Counted from the stretch's first letter, positions 1-9,232 are shown. The stretch: 64,000 nucleotides of DNA from Pseudomonas sp. ATCC 13867 (GCF_000349845.1 NC_020829.1:1736001-1800000), one strand, 5' to 3'. Notes: generated from the letters alone by a model not told the origin. A program made the numbers and translations.

Positions 1-753
1 GTCCGGCAGGCCCGGCAGGTTGTCGATGAACACGTCATGCTGCCCGGCCTTCTCACCCTTGAGCCAGTAGCGGGTGATGCGGTAGCGGTAGGTCTCGTTG
101 ACCAGCACGAAGTCCTCGTTTTGCGACAGCGCCACGCCGTTGGCGAAGTACAGGTCCTTGAGCAGCGTCTCGGTCTTGCCGGTGGCCGGGTCGTAGCGCA
201 GCAGGCGGCCGTGAGGGCGGGCTTCGAGTAGGTCGAGGATGTAGTCGGGCTGGTGGAAGCGGCTGGACGCGTCGCTGAAATAGATGCGGCCGTCGCTGGC
301 GATGTCCAGGTCGTCGGTGAAGGCGAAGGGAATGCCGTCGGCCGAATCGGTCAGCACGCGGATCTTGCCCTGCGGGTCGACCTCCAGCAGGCCCTTCCAG
401 GCGTCGGCGACGATCAGCTTGCCGCTCTTGTCGAACGCCAGGCCCAGCGGGCGGCCGCCGGTTTCGACGAAGGTTTCGGCCTTGCCGTCGGCGCCGATAC
501 GCACGATGCGCCCGTCATCCAGTCCGGCGAAAACCCGGCCCTGGCTGTCCACGGCGGTGTCTTCGGGGCCGACGATCTGGCCCTGGGCGAGCAGTTCGGC
601 TTTCATCAGCGTGTCGTTGGGTTCCATCACGCCGGTCATCGGCGGCGCCTTGGGCGGCGTCCAGGCCAACGGATCGATGGGGCTGGGCGTGAGCGCCAGG
701 TAGACCGCGAGGGCTACGACCAGCAGAACGACCAGTCCGAGAAGCTTTTTCAT
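1..753 (-). CDS. SMP-30/gluconolactonase/strictosidine synthase-like protein (3' part cut off by window edge)
   Basis: The reading frame stays open for 251 codons from the ATG at 753-751 to the window edge, so the C-terminus is missing. The N-terminus starts MKKLLG followed by about 15 hydrophobic residues, which looks like a signal anchor or uncleaved signal peptide, so the protein probably faces the periplasm. The rest shows beta-propeller strands typical of the SMP-30/strictosidine-synthase-like superfamily (GPEDTAVDSQGRVFAG, then GRIYFSDASSRF and FANGVALSQNED). Members hydrolyse lactones or esters, but the substrate here cannot be predicted. It is divergent from rnd, with 140 bases between the two starts. 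The family call is secure; the function is not. Confidence 0.75.
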   Translation of the reverse strand, partial: MKKLLGLVVLLVVALAVYLALTPSPIDPLAWTPPKAPPMTGVMEPNDTLMKAELLAQGQIVGPEDTAVDSQGRVFAGLDDGRIVRIGADGKAETFVETGGRPLGLAFDKSGKLIVADAWKGLLEVDPQGKIRVLTDSADGIPFAFTDDLDIASDGRIYFSDASSRFHQPDYILDLLEARPHGRLLRYDPATGKTETLLKDLYFANGVALSQNEDFVLVNETYRYRITRYWLKGEKAGQHDVFIDNLPGLPD

Positions 754-893
754 GCGCAAGCTGCCTTCTTGTTGTCGTGGGCGGGGCAAAGCGTAGAGAT
801 TGCCATGCAGTTGTCACAGACCGATGGCCGAGTGGAATGCTCGCACATCATGCATCTCTATATACTGCGCGCACCGAAACGAAGGAGATGTTC

Positions 894-2027
894 GTGACCG
901 CTCTCGATATTCAGTGGATTCGCGACGATGCCAGCCTCGAGCGCAAGTGCCGGGACTGGAAAGAACTGCCGTACCTCGCGCTCGATACCGAGTTCATGCG
1001 TGTCGATACCTTCTATCCCGAAGCCGGTCTGGTGCAGGTGGGCGATGGCAGCGGCGTGTGGCTGATCGACCCGCTGCTGATCCGCGACTGGTCGCCGTTC
1101 GCAGCCGTGCTGGAGTCGCCGCTGGTGGTCAAGGTATTCCATGCCTGCGGCGAGGACCTGGAAGTCTTCCAGCGCCTGACCGGCAGCCTGCCGCAGCCGC
1201 TGTTCGACACCCAGTTGGCCGCCGCCTACCTGGGCATGCCGCACTCGATGGGCTATTCGAAGCTGGTGCTGGAGATCCTCGGGATCGACCTGCCCAAGGA
1301 CGAGACCCGCTCCGACTGGCTGCAGCGCCCGCTGACCGACATGCAGGTGCGCTACGCCGCCGAGGACGTGCAGCACCTGGCCGAGGTCTACGTGAAGCTG
1401 GCGCCGCGCCTGAGCGACGAGAAGCTGCAGTGGCTGCTGGCCGATGGCACCGACCTGACCAACAACCAGAGTCGCGTCAGCGACCCGCAGGAGGCCTACC
1501 TCGACGTCAAGCTGGCGTGGAAGCTCAATCGCCTGCAACTGGCCGTGCTGCGCGAGCTGTGCGTCTGGCGCGAGGAGCAGGCGCGGTTGCGCAACAAGCC
1601 GCGTAACCATGTGCTGCGCGAGCACACCCTGTGGCCGCTGGCGCGTTTCCAGCCGGCCGACAAGGTCGCCCTGGCGCGTATCGACGACATGCACCCGCGC
1701 ACCGTGCGCCAGGATGGCGACACCCTGATCGCGCTGATCGCCCACGCGGCGAGGCTGCCGGAAGCCGTTCATCCCGAGACGCTGCCCGAGCCGCTGCCGC
1801 GCGAGGTTACGCCGGTACTGAAGAAGTTGCGCGAAGTCGGCCAGAAAGAGGCCGAGCGCCTGAACATGGCCCCCGAGCTGATGCTGCGCAAGAAGGTACT
1901 CGAGGCGCTGCTCAAGACCGGCTGGCCGAACGGCCCCTACCAACTGCCCGAGTCGCTGCAGGGTTGGCGCCGCGAACTGATGGGCCAGGCCTTGCTGGAC
2001 AGCCTTGCCGTCCAGCTCACCGAATAA
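894..2027 (+). CDS. rnd: Ribonuclease D
   Basis: This is a 3'-5' exoribonuclease of the DEDDy family that trims tRNA precursors and other structured RNAs in the cytoplasm. With the GTG at 894 as start the protein has 377 residues, close to E. coli RNase D (375). AAGGAG at 882-887 lies 6 bases before this GTG, whereas the in-frame ATG at 888 directly abuts it, so the GTG is preferred. The catalytic residues are visible: DTE (D31, E33), D88 in the GEDLEVF motif, and Y154/D158 in YAAEDVQHL. An HRDC domain follows at roughly residues 210-290. A TATACT at 861-866 could be the -10 element. ycgL follows 15 bases downstream and is probably co-transcribed. Confidence 0.95.
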   Translation: MTALDIQWIRDDASLERKCRDWKELPYLALDTEFMRVDTFYPEAGLVQVGDGSGVWLIDPLLIRDWSPFAAVLESPLVVKVFHACGEDLEVFQRLTGSLPQPLFDTQLAAAYLGMPHSMGYSKLVLEILGIDLPKDETRSDWLQRPLTDMQVRYAAEDVQHLAEVYVKLAPRLSDEKLQWLLADGTDLTNNQSRVSDPQEAYLDVKLAWKLNRLQLAVLRELCVWREEQARLRNKPRNHVLREHTLWPLARFQPADKVALARIDDMHPRTVRQDGDTLIALIAHAARLPEAVHPETLPEPLPREVTPVLKKLREVGQKEAERLNMAPELMLRKKVLEALLKTGWPNGPYQLPESLQGWRRELMGQALLDSLAVQLTE

Positions 2028-2042
2028 CGCGGAAGAGACACC

Positions 2043-2336
2043 ATGAAACGCATCTGCTCCATCTACAAGAGCCCGCGCAAGAACGAGATGTACCTGTACG
2101 TCGACAAGCGCGAAGCGCTGACCCGCGTGCCGGAGGCGCTGATCGCCGTGTTCGGCCCGCCGCAGCACACCTTCGACCTGGTGCTCAGTCCCGAGCGCCA
2201 ACTGGCCCGCGAGGACATCGACAAGGTCCTGGAAAACATCGAGAAGCAGGGGTTCCACCTGCAGATGCCGCCGGTCGAAGAGGAGTACATCGAGCACCTG
2301 CCGGAGGAGCTGCTGCGGATGAACGATCCGCTCTGA
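2043..2336 (+). CDS. ycgL: YcgL domain-containing protein
   Basis: This 97-residue protein has the full YcgL fold, beginning [20 protein letters not shown] and ending in the conserved [13 protein letters not shown] region. It is a small cytoplasmic protein widespread in gammaproteobacteria. Its biochemical role is not established, although the gene is recurrently linked to rnd, as here with a 15-base gap and GGAAGAG as ribosome binding site. The linkage suggests an RNA-related function, but that is inference from context. No terminator was seen directly after it. Confidence 0.9.
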   Translation: MKRICSIYKSPRKNEMYLYVDKREALTRVPEALIAVFGPPQHTFDLVLSPERQLAREDIDKVLENIEKQGFHLQMPPVEEEYIEHLPEELLRMNDPL

Positions 2337-2587
2337 TCCCTGGCCGTCCGGCAACATTTTCTCGAGCCGTGAACGGGTACAGTGCTGGCACTGTGCAAGT
2401 TCGCGGCTTGAGCGCATTATGCGCGGAGAAAAAGGGTTCAACGGAGCGGAACGCTTGGTCTCTGGCTGTGTCTATAGCCGCCTGTCTTCCCTCGAACTAA
2501 TACCGATATCAATGGGAAGCTCTCTTGAGGCGAGTCCAGATGCGCCAGCCTGAAACGTTACACCGATCGAAGCGAAGGTCCTGAGTC

Positions 2588-3520
2588 ATGCGCCTGCTCG
2601 TTCTCGATCGTGATCATGCCCTTTACGCCGCCCTGATCATGGCGGCGGAGCCCCGAATTACGGTGGTGTCCGGTGACCAGCCGGACAAGCTCGTTGCTGC
2701 CGCCGCCGAATGCCCCGTCTGGCTAGCCCAACCCGATTTCGCCGCGCAACTGCTGCGCCAGGGCGTGCATCCGGTGTGGATCCAGTCCAGCTGGGCGGGC
2801 ATCACGCCGCTGCTGGCGGACGATCTGCCCAAGGACTACGCGCTGACCCGCGCCGTGGGCATCTTCGGCCAGGTCATGACCGAATACCTGCTCACCTACC
2901 TGCTTGCCCATGAGCGGCAGATGCTCGGCCGCCTGGCCAGCCAGGTCGGCGTGCAGTGGGACGATCGCCTGCCCGGCACGCTCAATGGCCGCCAGGTGCT
3001 GATCATCGGAACCGGCGAGATCGGCCAGGCGGTGGCGCACATGCTGGCGCCGTTCGGCGTGGACCTGGTGGGCGTGGCGAAGAACCCGCGATCGCTGCTG
3101 CCGTTCAGCCGCGTGGGCGCGCTGGAGGATCTGCCACGCCTGGTGCAGACCGCCGACTACGTGGTGAACCTGTTGCCCGATACCGAGCACACCCGCGATA
3201 TCTACAACCTGCCGCTGTTCAACCGGATGAAACCGACCGCGCTGTTCATCAATGCCGGCCGTGGCACCTCGGTGGTCGATGCCGACCTGGTGTCGGCGCT
3301 GGAGGCCAACCGGATCGCCGGCGCGGTGATCGATGTCTGCCGCGAAGAGCCTCTGCCGGCGCAGCATGCGTTCTGGCATACCCCGCGCCTGCTGCTTACC
3401 GGACACACCGCCGCGCCGACGCTGCCGGGGCCGCTGATCGAACTGTTCCGCGACAACCTCACGCGCTTCTGGGCTGGCCAGGAAATGCGCGGCGAAGTGG
3501 ATTTCACTCGCGGTTATTGA
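2588..3520 (+). CDS. D-2-hydroxyacid dehydrogenase
   Basis: This 310-residue NAD(P)-dependent oxidoreductase belongs to the glyoxylate/hydroxypyruvate reductase-like branch of the D-isomer 2-hydroxyacid dehydrogenases. The nucleotide-binding motif GTGEIG is at 141-146. The catalytic triad fits the family: R225 (NAGRGTS), E254 (CREEP) and H273 (GHTAAP), with the expected 29-residue spacing from Arg to Glu. It reduces a 2-oxoacid to the D-hydroxyacid or the reverse, and the physiological substrate is not evident. The 251-base gap upstream suggests its own promoter. A strong hairpin terminator lies immediately after the stop. Confidence 0.9.
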   Translation: MRLLVLDRDHALYAALIMAAEPRITVVSGDQPDKLVAAAAECPVWLAQPDFAAQLLRQGVHPVWIQSSWAGITPLLADDLPKDYALTRAVGIFGQVMTEYLLTYLLAHERQMLGRLASQVGVQWDDRLPGTLNGRQVLIIGTGEIGQAVAHMLAPFGVDLVGVAKNPRSLLPFSRVGALEDLPRLVQTADYVVNLLPDTEHTRDIYNLPLFNRMKPTALFINAGRGTSVVDADLVSALEANRIAGAVIDVCREEPLPAQHAFWHTPRLLLTGHTAAPTLPGPLIELFRDNLTRFWAGQEMRGEVDFTRGY

Positions 3521-3535
3521 AGCCTGATGCCGTCA

Positions 3536-3565
3536 ATGAAAAAGGCCCCGGATGGGGCCTTTTTC
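3536..3565 (+). terminator. Rho-independent terminator after the hydroxyacid dehydrogenase gene
   Basis: A perfect stem AAAAGGCCCC / GGGGCCTTTT closes a GGAT loop and is followed by a T-rich tail, 16 bases after the stop codon. Because A- and T-tracts flank both sides it may also act on the opposite strand. Confidence 0.9.
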
Positions 3566-3590
3566 ATGTGCGGGCCTTTCCTGGGAGCGA

Positions 3591-3638
3591 GCCTGCAAGG
3601 CACGCTGCATCGCCGTTCGCGAGCAAGCTCGCTCCTAT
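3591..3638. repeat. REP/BIME element (partly degenerate)
   Basis: Two inverted copies of the Pseudomonas REP core. The left copy is degenerate (GGGAGCGAGCCTGC) and the right copy is canonical (TTCGCGAGCAAGCTCGCTCCTA). The pair sits between the two convergent genes at 2588-3520 and 3649-4242. Confidence 0.8.
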
Positions 3639-3648
3639 ATGAATGGTT

Positions 3649-4242
3649 TCAGAGCGAGAAGTCGCCCTCGGCCACGATTTCCGCCAGTGGGCGGCGGGCA
3701 TTGGGCACTTCGCGAGCTTGCAGGCTCTCGGAGAGGGTCGACTTGTCGCCCAGCTTGCCGATGGCGATCACCGCATGGATCTCATGGTCCGCCGGGACCT
3801 TCAGCTCGCTGCGCGCCAGGTCGCGGTCGAAGCCGGCCATGCCGTGGGTGTGCCAACCGGCCAGGCTCGCCTGCAGCGCCAGGAAGCCCCAGGCCGAGCC
3901 GGTGTCGAAGCTGTGCCAGAGGGCGGGCTTCTCTTCGGCGGAGCCGGGCGGGGCGAAGGTGGTCTTGGACAGCACCACCACCAGCGCCGAGGCGTTCTGC
4001 GCCCAGCCACGGTTGAACTCGCCCAGCAGGTTCAGGTAGCGCTGCCAGTTCGGTGTGTCGCGGCGCGCGTAGAGGAAGCGCCAGGGCTGCGAGTTGAAGG
4101 AGGACGGCGCCCAGCGCGCGGCTTCGATGAAGCTCAGCAGGGTGGCTTCGGGGATGGCTTCGCCGCTGAAGGCGCGGGGCGACCAGCGATTGATGAACTG
4201 CGGATCGATCGGGTGCTCGGCAACGCGAGGATTGGCGCTCAT
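3649..4242 (-). CDS. Nitroreductase family protein
   Basis: This is a 197-residue FMN-dependent oxidoreductase of the nitroreductase fold. The start at 4242 (MSANPRVAEH) has a clear AGGAG upstream, while the longer frame upstream is low-complexity and not coding-like. Family landmarks are the N-terminal RWSPRAFSGE segment that binds FMN phosphate, AARWAPSSFNSQPW in the flavin pocket, and a C-terminal IAIGKLGDKSTL region. Enzymes of this type reduce nitro-aromatics, quinones or enones with NAD(P)H; the natural substrate is unknown. It is divergent from ycgN across 266 bases. Confidence 0.88.
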   Translation of the reverse strand: MSANPRVAEHPIDPQFINRWSPRAFSGEAIPEATLLSFIEAARWAPSSFNSQPWRFLYARRDTPNWQRYLNLLGEFNRGWAQNASALVVVLSKTTFAPPGSAEEKPALWHSFDTGSAWGFLALQASLAGWHTHGMAGFDRDLARSELKVPADHEIHAVIAIGKLGDKSTLSESLQAREVPNARRPLAEIVAEGDFSL

Positions 4243-4508
4243 GGTGGCTCCTGTGAGGGCTTGGGATGGGCCGATGGTGCCGTGGACGGCCGGGCATCGC
4301 GGATGGGGACGGGCGGCGCGGCTGCGGAGGCAGATGGCGGGTGCTGCGCCAGGTGTGACAGGCGCAACGGACCGGGCCCGTAGGGCGCCCAACCTAACCA
4401 GCGTGGCGCGCTCTGGCAAGCGTCTTGCGGTCAATGGTCGCCTGCGCTTGGCCTTCGCGCGCTGCGGGCTTAGACTTTGCGCCCCGTGAAACTGCTCCTG
4501 TACAAAAC

Positions 4509-4958
4509 ATGGCCGCCAAAGTCGAACCCTTCTGGAAACGCAAGACCCTCGACCAGCTCGATCAGGACGAGTGGGAGTCGCTGTGCGACGGTTGCGGCCT
4601 GTGCTGCCTGCAGAAGCTGGAGGACGAGGACGACGGTACCGTCTACTACACGCGCATCGCCTGCAAGCTGCTGGACCTGAAGACCTGCCGCTGCACCGAC
4701 TACGCCAACCGCCGCGTGACGGTGCCGGACTGCATCCAGCTCACCCCGGCCCAGGCCGATGAGTTCCAGTGGCTGCCGCCGACCTGCGCCTATCGCCTGG
4801 TGGCCGAGCGCAAGGACCTGCCGCTGTGGCACCACCTGGTCTGCGGCGACCCCGATGCGGTGCACCACGAGCGCATCTCCCAGTCCGGCCGCATGCTCGC
4901 CGAGGGCTCGGTGCCCGAGGACGACTGGGAAGAGCACCTGATCTTCCGCGCCGGCTGA
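4509..4958 (+). CDS. ycgN: YcgN/YkgJ family cysteine cluster protein (UPF0260)
   Basis: The 149-residue product is full length for UPF0260. It has the conserved cysteine cluster [11 protein letters not shown] near residue 30, two more cysteines in TCRCTDY, and C-x-Q/CAY cysteines further on, an arrangement suggesting a bound metal or iron-sulfur centre. The ATG at 4509 starts [10 protein letters not shown], which matches the usual family N-terminus; the frame extends further upstream but without coding character. The biochemical role is unknown. It ends 7 bases from the stop of the convergent CPCC gene. Confidence 0.9.
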   Translation: MAAKVEPFWKRKTLDQLDQDEWESLCDGCGLCCLQKLEDEDDGTVYYTRIACKLLDLKTCRCTDYANRRVTVPDCIQLTPAQADEFQWLPPTCAYRLVAERKDLPLWHHLVCGDPDAVHHERISQSGRMLAEGSVPEDDWEEHLIFRAG

Positions 4959-4965
4959 TCCGCGC

Positions 4966-5307
4966 TCAGCGCGGCGCGCGCAGCCAGTAACAGGCTTCCT
5001 CGCCGGTCAGTGGAGTCTCGTTGTCCGGCAATTCCACGCGCTTTTCCCACAGCGGGAACCAACGCTCGTCCTTCTCGTCGTCGATGGTGGCCGGGCGTAC
5101 CTGCGCGCGGAAGCGCCGTTCGCAGGCGCCCCATTGCACGAAGTTGACCTGCGCCTCGATCAGGCTCACGGCGTTGGCGCCGCCGCGTGCATCGGGGAAG
5201 CACAGTTGCAGATGGTCATCTTCCCAGTAGCAGATTTCACAAATCTCGTACGACCCCGGCGGGTCGCCGAAACTGAAATAGCCGCAGCAAGGGCAGGTGT
5301 AGAGCAT
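4966..5307 (-). CDS. CPCC family cysteine-rich protein
   Basis: The 113-residue product begins MLYTCPCCGYFSF and has a second pair in ICEICYWEDD, the four-cysteine zinc-ribbon-like pattern of the CPCC domain family. No enzymatic function is known for the family. Its ATG (5307-5305) shares a base with the TGA stop of the oligopeptidase B gene (5309-5307) in a TGATG arrangement, so it is very likely translated by termination-reinitiation from that mRNA. The coupling hints at a functional link to the peptidase, which is inference only. Confidence 0.85.
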   Translation of the reverse strand: MLYTCPCCGYFSFGDPPGSYEICEICYWEDDHLQLCFPDARGGANAVSLIEAQVNFVQWGACERRFRAQVRPATIDDEKDERWFPLWEKRVELPDNETPLTGEEACYWLRAPR

Positions 5308-7367
5308 CAGGCGTTGCCTTCGATGCCCAGCACCTTGAACAGGAAGGCATATTCCAGCGCCACGTCCTTCAGGCCCTGGTAACGGCCGCTCATGCCGCCG
5401 TGGCCGGCGCCCAGGTCGGTCTTGAGCAGCAGCAGGTTGTCGTCGGTCTTGCTCACCCGCAGCTTGGCCACCCACTTGGCGGCTTCCCAGTACTGCACGC
5501 GGCTGTCGTTGTAGCCGGCCACCGCCAGCAGCGCCGGATAGTTCTGGGCGCTGACGTTCTCGTAGGGTGCGTAGGCGCGGATGCGCGCGTAGACCTCCGG
5601 CTCCTCCGGGTTGCCCCATTCGTCGTACTCGGTGATGGTCAGCGGCAGGTCGGGGTTGAGCATGCTGTTGAGCACGTCGACGAAGGGCACCTCGGCGATG
5701 GCCGCGGCGAACAGCTGCGGGCGCTGGTTGAGCACCGCGCCGATCAGCAGGCCGCCGGCGCTGCCGCCGCTGATGGCCAGTTGCGCCGGGGTACTGTAGC
5801 CCTGGGCCAGCAGGTGTTCGGCGCAGGCGATGAAGTCGCCGAAGGTGTTCTGCTTGCGCGCGAGCTTGCCGGCGCGGTACCAGGCTTCGCCCAGCTCGCC
5901 GCCGCCGCGTACGTGGGCGATGGCGAAGACGAAGCCGCGCTCCAGCAGGCTCAGGCGGGCGTGGGAGAACCAGGGGTCGAGGCTCTCGCCGTAGGCGCCG
6001 TAGCCGTAGAGGTAGAGCGGCGCGGGCTTGCCTTGGGCGACGTCTTCCAGCACCTCGCGGCGGCCGACCAGGCTGATCGGCACCTGCACGCCGTCGGCAG
6101 CGTCGGCCCAGAGGCGGCGGCTTTCGTAGGCGTCGGCGTCGAACGGGCCTTCCACCGGGGTCTGCTTGAGGACTTTCTGTTCGCCGCTGGCGAGGTCCAG
6201 CTGGCGGATCTGCGCCGGGCGGTTGAGCGCCTCGTAGCGCAGGCGGATCACCGAACTGTCGAACTCCAGGCTGTCCTGCACATGGAGGTTGTAGGCGGCA
6301 TCCGGCAACTGCACGCGGTGTGCCGGATGGCCTTGCGGCTGCACCTCGACGATCGGCAGGCCGCCTTCGCGCAGGCTCAGGGTCAGGGCGCCGGCGCTCA
6401 GGGTCAGGTCCTCGAGCATCACGTCGTCGCGGTGGGCGATCAGGGTTTGCCAGTGCGCGCGGGTCGGCTGCGCCTCGCTGGCGTGGTAGAGGGCGAAGTT
6501 GATGCCGGTCTGGTTGCTGCGGATCAGCCAGGCCCAGTCGCCGTTCAGGCGGCCGTGGTCGGGGTAGTACTCGTGGTCTTCCTCGCGCGGCGCGAGGCAG
6601 GCGAACTCGCCGTCGGGGGTGTCGGCGTCCAGTACCCAGGCTTCGCTGGTGGTCTTGCTGCCCAGCAGCAGGATCAGTTGGCGCTCGGAACTGGCACGGT
6701 AGCAGTGCAGGAAGAAGCGTCCGTCGCGCTCCTCGAACACCTGTTCGGCGCTGTTTTCGCCCAGGCGGTGGCGGTACAGCTTGTGCGGGCGGTGGGTGTC
6801 GTCCAGCTCGCCGAAGAACAGGGTGCGGTTGTCGTTGGCCCAGGTCAGGCTGCCGTCGCAGTTTTCGAAGGGCAGGGTGGTGACGCTGCCATCGGCCAGC
6901 TCCTTCACGTAGAGCGTGTAGATCTCGTCGCCGCTGGTATCCAGGCTGTAGGCCAGCTTCGAGTGGTCCGGGCTGATGCTGAAAGTGCCCACGGAGAGGA
7001 AGTCGCCGCCGGCCAGGGCGTTCGGGTCGAGCAGCAGTTGTTCGGCCTGCTCGTCGACGTCCAGCGAACCGTCGGCCGGGCGCGGGCAACGGTAGTGGCG
7101 CGGGTATTCGTCACCGGCGGTGGTGCGCTGGTAGTACAGCCAGGGGCCCCAGGGCGTGGGCAGGGACAGGTCGGTTTCGCGGATGCGCCCCTTGATCTCC
7201 TGGAACAGCCGTTCGCGCAATTTCGTCTGAGGAAGTAGCTGATCCTCGAGGTAGGCATTTTCCGCTTTCAGATAGTCGAGGACATCCTCCGCGTCGCGGT
7301 TTTCCAGCCAGGCGTAGGGATCGGCGGCGGGCTCGCGGCGGGCGATGGGGGGCTGGCGGTCGATCAT
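5307..7367 (-). CDS. ptrB: Oligopeptidase B (S9 family prolyl-oligopeptidase-type serine peptidase)
   Basis: This 686-residue serine peptidase cleaves after Arg/Lys in short peptides. The start at 7367 has AGGAGCC upstream; the frame extends 16 codons further without a better signal. The first 400 residues form the beta-propeller that restricts access to small peptides (opening with DPYAWLENRDAEDVLDYL). The C-terminal alpha/beta-hydrolase domain has S536 in GGSAGG, D621 in YNDSRV and H656 in GAGHGG, giving an intact triad. The HVRGGGELGEAWY segment before the active site is typical of the family. It is followed by the overlapping CPCC gene and is divergent from the membrane protein at 7472. 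Confidence 0.93.
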   Translation of the reverse strand: MIDRQPPIARREPAADPYAWLENRDAEDVLDYLKAENAYLEDQLLPQTKLRERLFQEIKGRIRETDLSLPTPWGPWLYYQRTTAGDEYPRHYRCPRPADGSLDVDEQAEQLLLDPNALAGGDFLSVGTFSISPDHSKLAYSLDTSGDEIYTLYVKELADGSVTTLPFENCDGSLTWANDNRTLFFGELDDTHRPHKLYRHRLGENSAEQVFEERDGRFFLHCYRASSERQLILLLGSKTTSEAWVLDADTPDGEFACLAPREEDHEYYPDHGRLNGDWAWLIRSNQTGINFALYHASEAQPTRAHWQTLIAHRDDVMLEDLTLSAGALTLSLREGGLPIVEVQPQGHPAHRVQLPDAAYNLHVQDSLEFDSSVIRLRYEALNRPAQIRQLDLASGEQKVLKQTPVEGPFDADAYESRRLWADAADGVQVPISLVGRREVLEDVAQGKPAPLYLYGYGAYGESLDPWFSHARLSLLERGFVFAIAHVRGGGELGEAWYRAGKLARKQNTFGDFIACAEHLLAQGYSTPAQLAISGGSAGGLLIGAVLNQRPQLFAAAIAEVPFVDVLNSMLNPDLPLTITEYDEWGNPEEPEVYARIRAYAPYENVSAQNYPALLAVAGYNDSRVQYWEAAKWVAKLRVSKTDDNLLLLKTDLGAGHGGMSGRYQGLKDVALEYAFLFKVLGIEGNA

Positions 7368-7471
7368 GGCGGCTCCTGGGGCGGCGGCATGGATGACGCC
7401 CGGCTGCGCACCCATGAGTAAAAGCAGCTATCATACGCACCCCTCTGTCGACACCGCACGTACGCACGCGC

Positions 7472-7942
7472 ATGAACGAACACGATTACACGCTCGCCTG
7501 GGGCGCCTATCTGGGCGCCGGCCTCGGCCTGACTCTGGTCTGGTTCCTGATGACCGGCTGGATGTGGCGTTGGCTGCGCGAACCGCTGCGGATCATCGTC
7601 GTCGTGCTGCTGTTCACCCCGACGCCGGTGGACCCGGCCAATAACCTCTACGCCCCGGCCATCGCCATCACCGCGCTGGACGTGGTGTTCAAGGTCGGCA
7701 ACAACGCCTGGCGCGCAGTATCCGACCTGGCGCTGGTGCTGCTGGCGGCGTTCGGCGTGTACCTGTTGTTCGTGCTGATCCGCTGGTCCATCGAGCGGGC
7801 GCTGAAAAAGCGCCGCAAAGCGCCGGACCCGGAAGACGAGCCGACCCTGCGCCAATTGATGCAGCCGGAGCTGATGCCCGACGTGGACACCCGCACCGAC
7901 GATCAGGGCGAACGCCGCATGCGTATCGAGCCGCGCCTCTGA
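7472..7942 (+). CDS. Membrane protein of unknown function
   Basis: The product has 156 residues. Three hydrophobic segments are visible, at roughly 12-30, 40-75 (broken by a PTPVDPANNLYAP loop) and 88-108, followed by a charged cytosolic tail rich in Lys, Arg and Glu (ERALKKRRKAPDPEDEPTL). It appears to be an inner-membrane protein with a soluble C-terminal third. I do not recognise a named family with certainty. It is the first of a run of same-strand genes through 9835, and a TATCAT about 40 bases upstream could be a -10 element. Confidence 0.75.
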   Translation: MNEHDYTLAWGAYLGAGLGLTLVWFLMTGWMWRWLREPLRIIVVVLLFTPTPVDPANNLYAPAIAITALDVVFKVGNNAWRAVSDLALVLLAAFGVYLLFVLIRWSIERALKKRRKAPDPEDEPTLRQLMQPELMPDVDTRTDDQGERRMRIEPRL

Positions 7943-8008
7943 TTTCGCGCCTTGCGTCCTGACCGACACGCGTCCAGCATGAACTGAACGGCCTTTCGAG
8001 GAGTTCTC

Positions 8009-8455
8009 ATGGACTGCGTGTTCTGTGCCATCGCGGCCGGTCGCGTGCCGGCCCGCACCCTCTACGAAGACGATCATTTCATCGTGCTGCTGGATATCTA
8101 CCCGCTGCGGCCCGCGCATCTGCTGCTGGTGGCGCGGGAACACGCGACCTTCCTGCACCAGCTTTCGGAAAGTGCGCAGCAGGACCTGATCCCGCTGGCC
8201 GAACGCATGCAGCGTGTGCTGCGCCGGGCCGGTTATGGCCGGGTCGGCATCAATCTGCTGGTCAACGACGGCCCCGCGGCCAACCAGCACGTAGCGCATT
8301 TTCATCTGCACCTGATTCCGCGTGAGCTGAACGATCTGCCGGCCCTGCTGCTGCGCGTGCTCATACGGTTCCTGCCGCTGGGGCGGCGGAGGATGCAGCA
8401 ACGCCTGGAACGCGAGCTGCACCGGCTGCGCGAGGCACTGTTGGAGGAGAACTGA
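8009..8455 (+). CDS. HIT family nucleotide hydrolase/transferase
   Basis: This 148-residue histidine-triad protein has the signature HFHLHL (H97, H99, H101), where the middle histidine is the usual nucleophile that takes the nucleoside phosphate. An N-terminal CVFC pair probably forms a zinc site with downstream histidines, as in other short HIT proteins. Such enzymes hydrolyse adenosine phosphoramidates or related nucleotides. The tail after residue 115 is a basic helix (LPLGRRRMQQRLERELHRL), longer than in minimal HIT proteins. GAGGAG precedes the start. The next gene begins 3 bases after the stop, so the two form an operon. Confidence 0.9.
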   Translation: MDCVFCAIAAGRVPARTLYEDDHFIVLLDIYPLRPAHLLLVAREHATFLHQLSESAQQDLIPLAERMQRVLRRAGYGRVGINLLVNDGPAANQHVAHFHLHLIPRELNDLPALLLRVLIRFLPLGRRRMQQRLERELHRLREALLEEN

Positions 8456-8458
8456 TTC

Positions 8459-9232
8459 ATGTGCGAGTTGCTCGGCATGAGCGCCAACGTCCCGACGGAC
8501 ATCGTGTTCAGCTTCACCGGGCTGATGCAGCGTGGCGGCGGCACCGGTCCGCACCGCGACGGCTGGGGCATCGCTTTCTACGAAGGGCGTGGGGTGCGCC
8601 TGTTCCAGGACCCGTCGGCGAGCATCGACTCGGAAGTGGCGCGCCTGGTGCAGCGCTACCCGATCAAGAGCGAGACGGTGATCGGCCACATCCGCCAGGC
8701 CAACGTCGGCAAGGTCTGCCTGTCCAATACGCACCCCTTCGTGCGCGAGATGGGCGGGCGCTACTGGACCTTCGCCCACAACGGCCAGCTTGCCGACTTC
8801 CATCCCGAGCCGGGGCTGTACCGTCCGGTGGGCGATACCGACAGCGAGACGGCCTTCTGCGACCTGCTCAACCGGGTGCGCCGTGCCTTTCCCGAGCCGG
8901 TTCCGGTGGAAGTGCTGCTGCCCACGCTGGTCAGCGCCTGCGCCGCCTTCCGTGAGAAAGGCGTGTTCAACTGCCTGCTCAGCGATGGTGACTGGCTGTT
9001 CACGTTCTGCAGCAGCAAGCTGGCCTGGATCACCCGCCGCGCGCCGTTCGGCCCGGCGCGGTTGAAGGACGCCGACCTGACCGTGGACTTCCAGTCCGAG
9101 ACCACACCCAACGACGTGGTCACGGTGATCGCCACCGAGCCGCTGACCGACAACGAGAACTGGACCCTGATGCAGGGCGGCGAATGGATGCTCTGGTGGC
9201 GCGGCGAGATCGTCGACCAGGGGCGGATCTGA
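8459..9232 (+). CDS. Class II glutamine amidotransferase (YafJ-like)
   Basis: The 257-residue protein begins [10 protein letters not shown]. After removal of the initiator Met, Cys2 becomes the N-terminal nucleophile of an Ntn-type glutaminase. Further family motifs are [28 protein letters not shown] and the FAHNGQL segment that forms the oxyanion hole. It releases ammonia from glutamine or acts on a gamma-glutamyl compound; the acceptor is unknown, as for E. coli YafJ. GGAGGAG lies just before the start, within the end of the HIT gene, so translation is probably coupled. Confidence 0.9.
   Translation: MCELLGMSANVPTDIVFSFTGLMQRGGGTGPHRDGWGIAFYEGRGVRLFQDPSASIDSEVARLVQRYPIKSETVIGHIRQANVGKVCLSNTHPFVREMGGRYWTFAHNGQLADFHPEPGLYRPVGDTDSETAFCDLLNRVRRAFPEPVPVEVLLPTLVSACAAFREKGVFNCLLSDGDWLFTFCSSKLAWITRRAPFGPARLKDADLTVDFQSETTPNDVVTVIATEPLTDNENWTLMQGGEWMLWWRGEIVDQGRI

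Noticed and set aside
777..893. Upstream extension of rnd
   Set aside because: The extension is not RNase D-like and the GTG at 894 has a well-spaced AAGGAG.
5400..7238. A 612-codon frame opposite oligopeptidase B
   Set aside because: The oligopeptidase B reading has an intact catalytic triad and full family length; the opposite frame has no motif.
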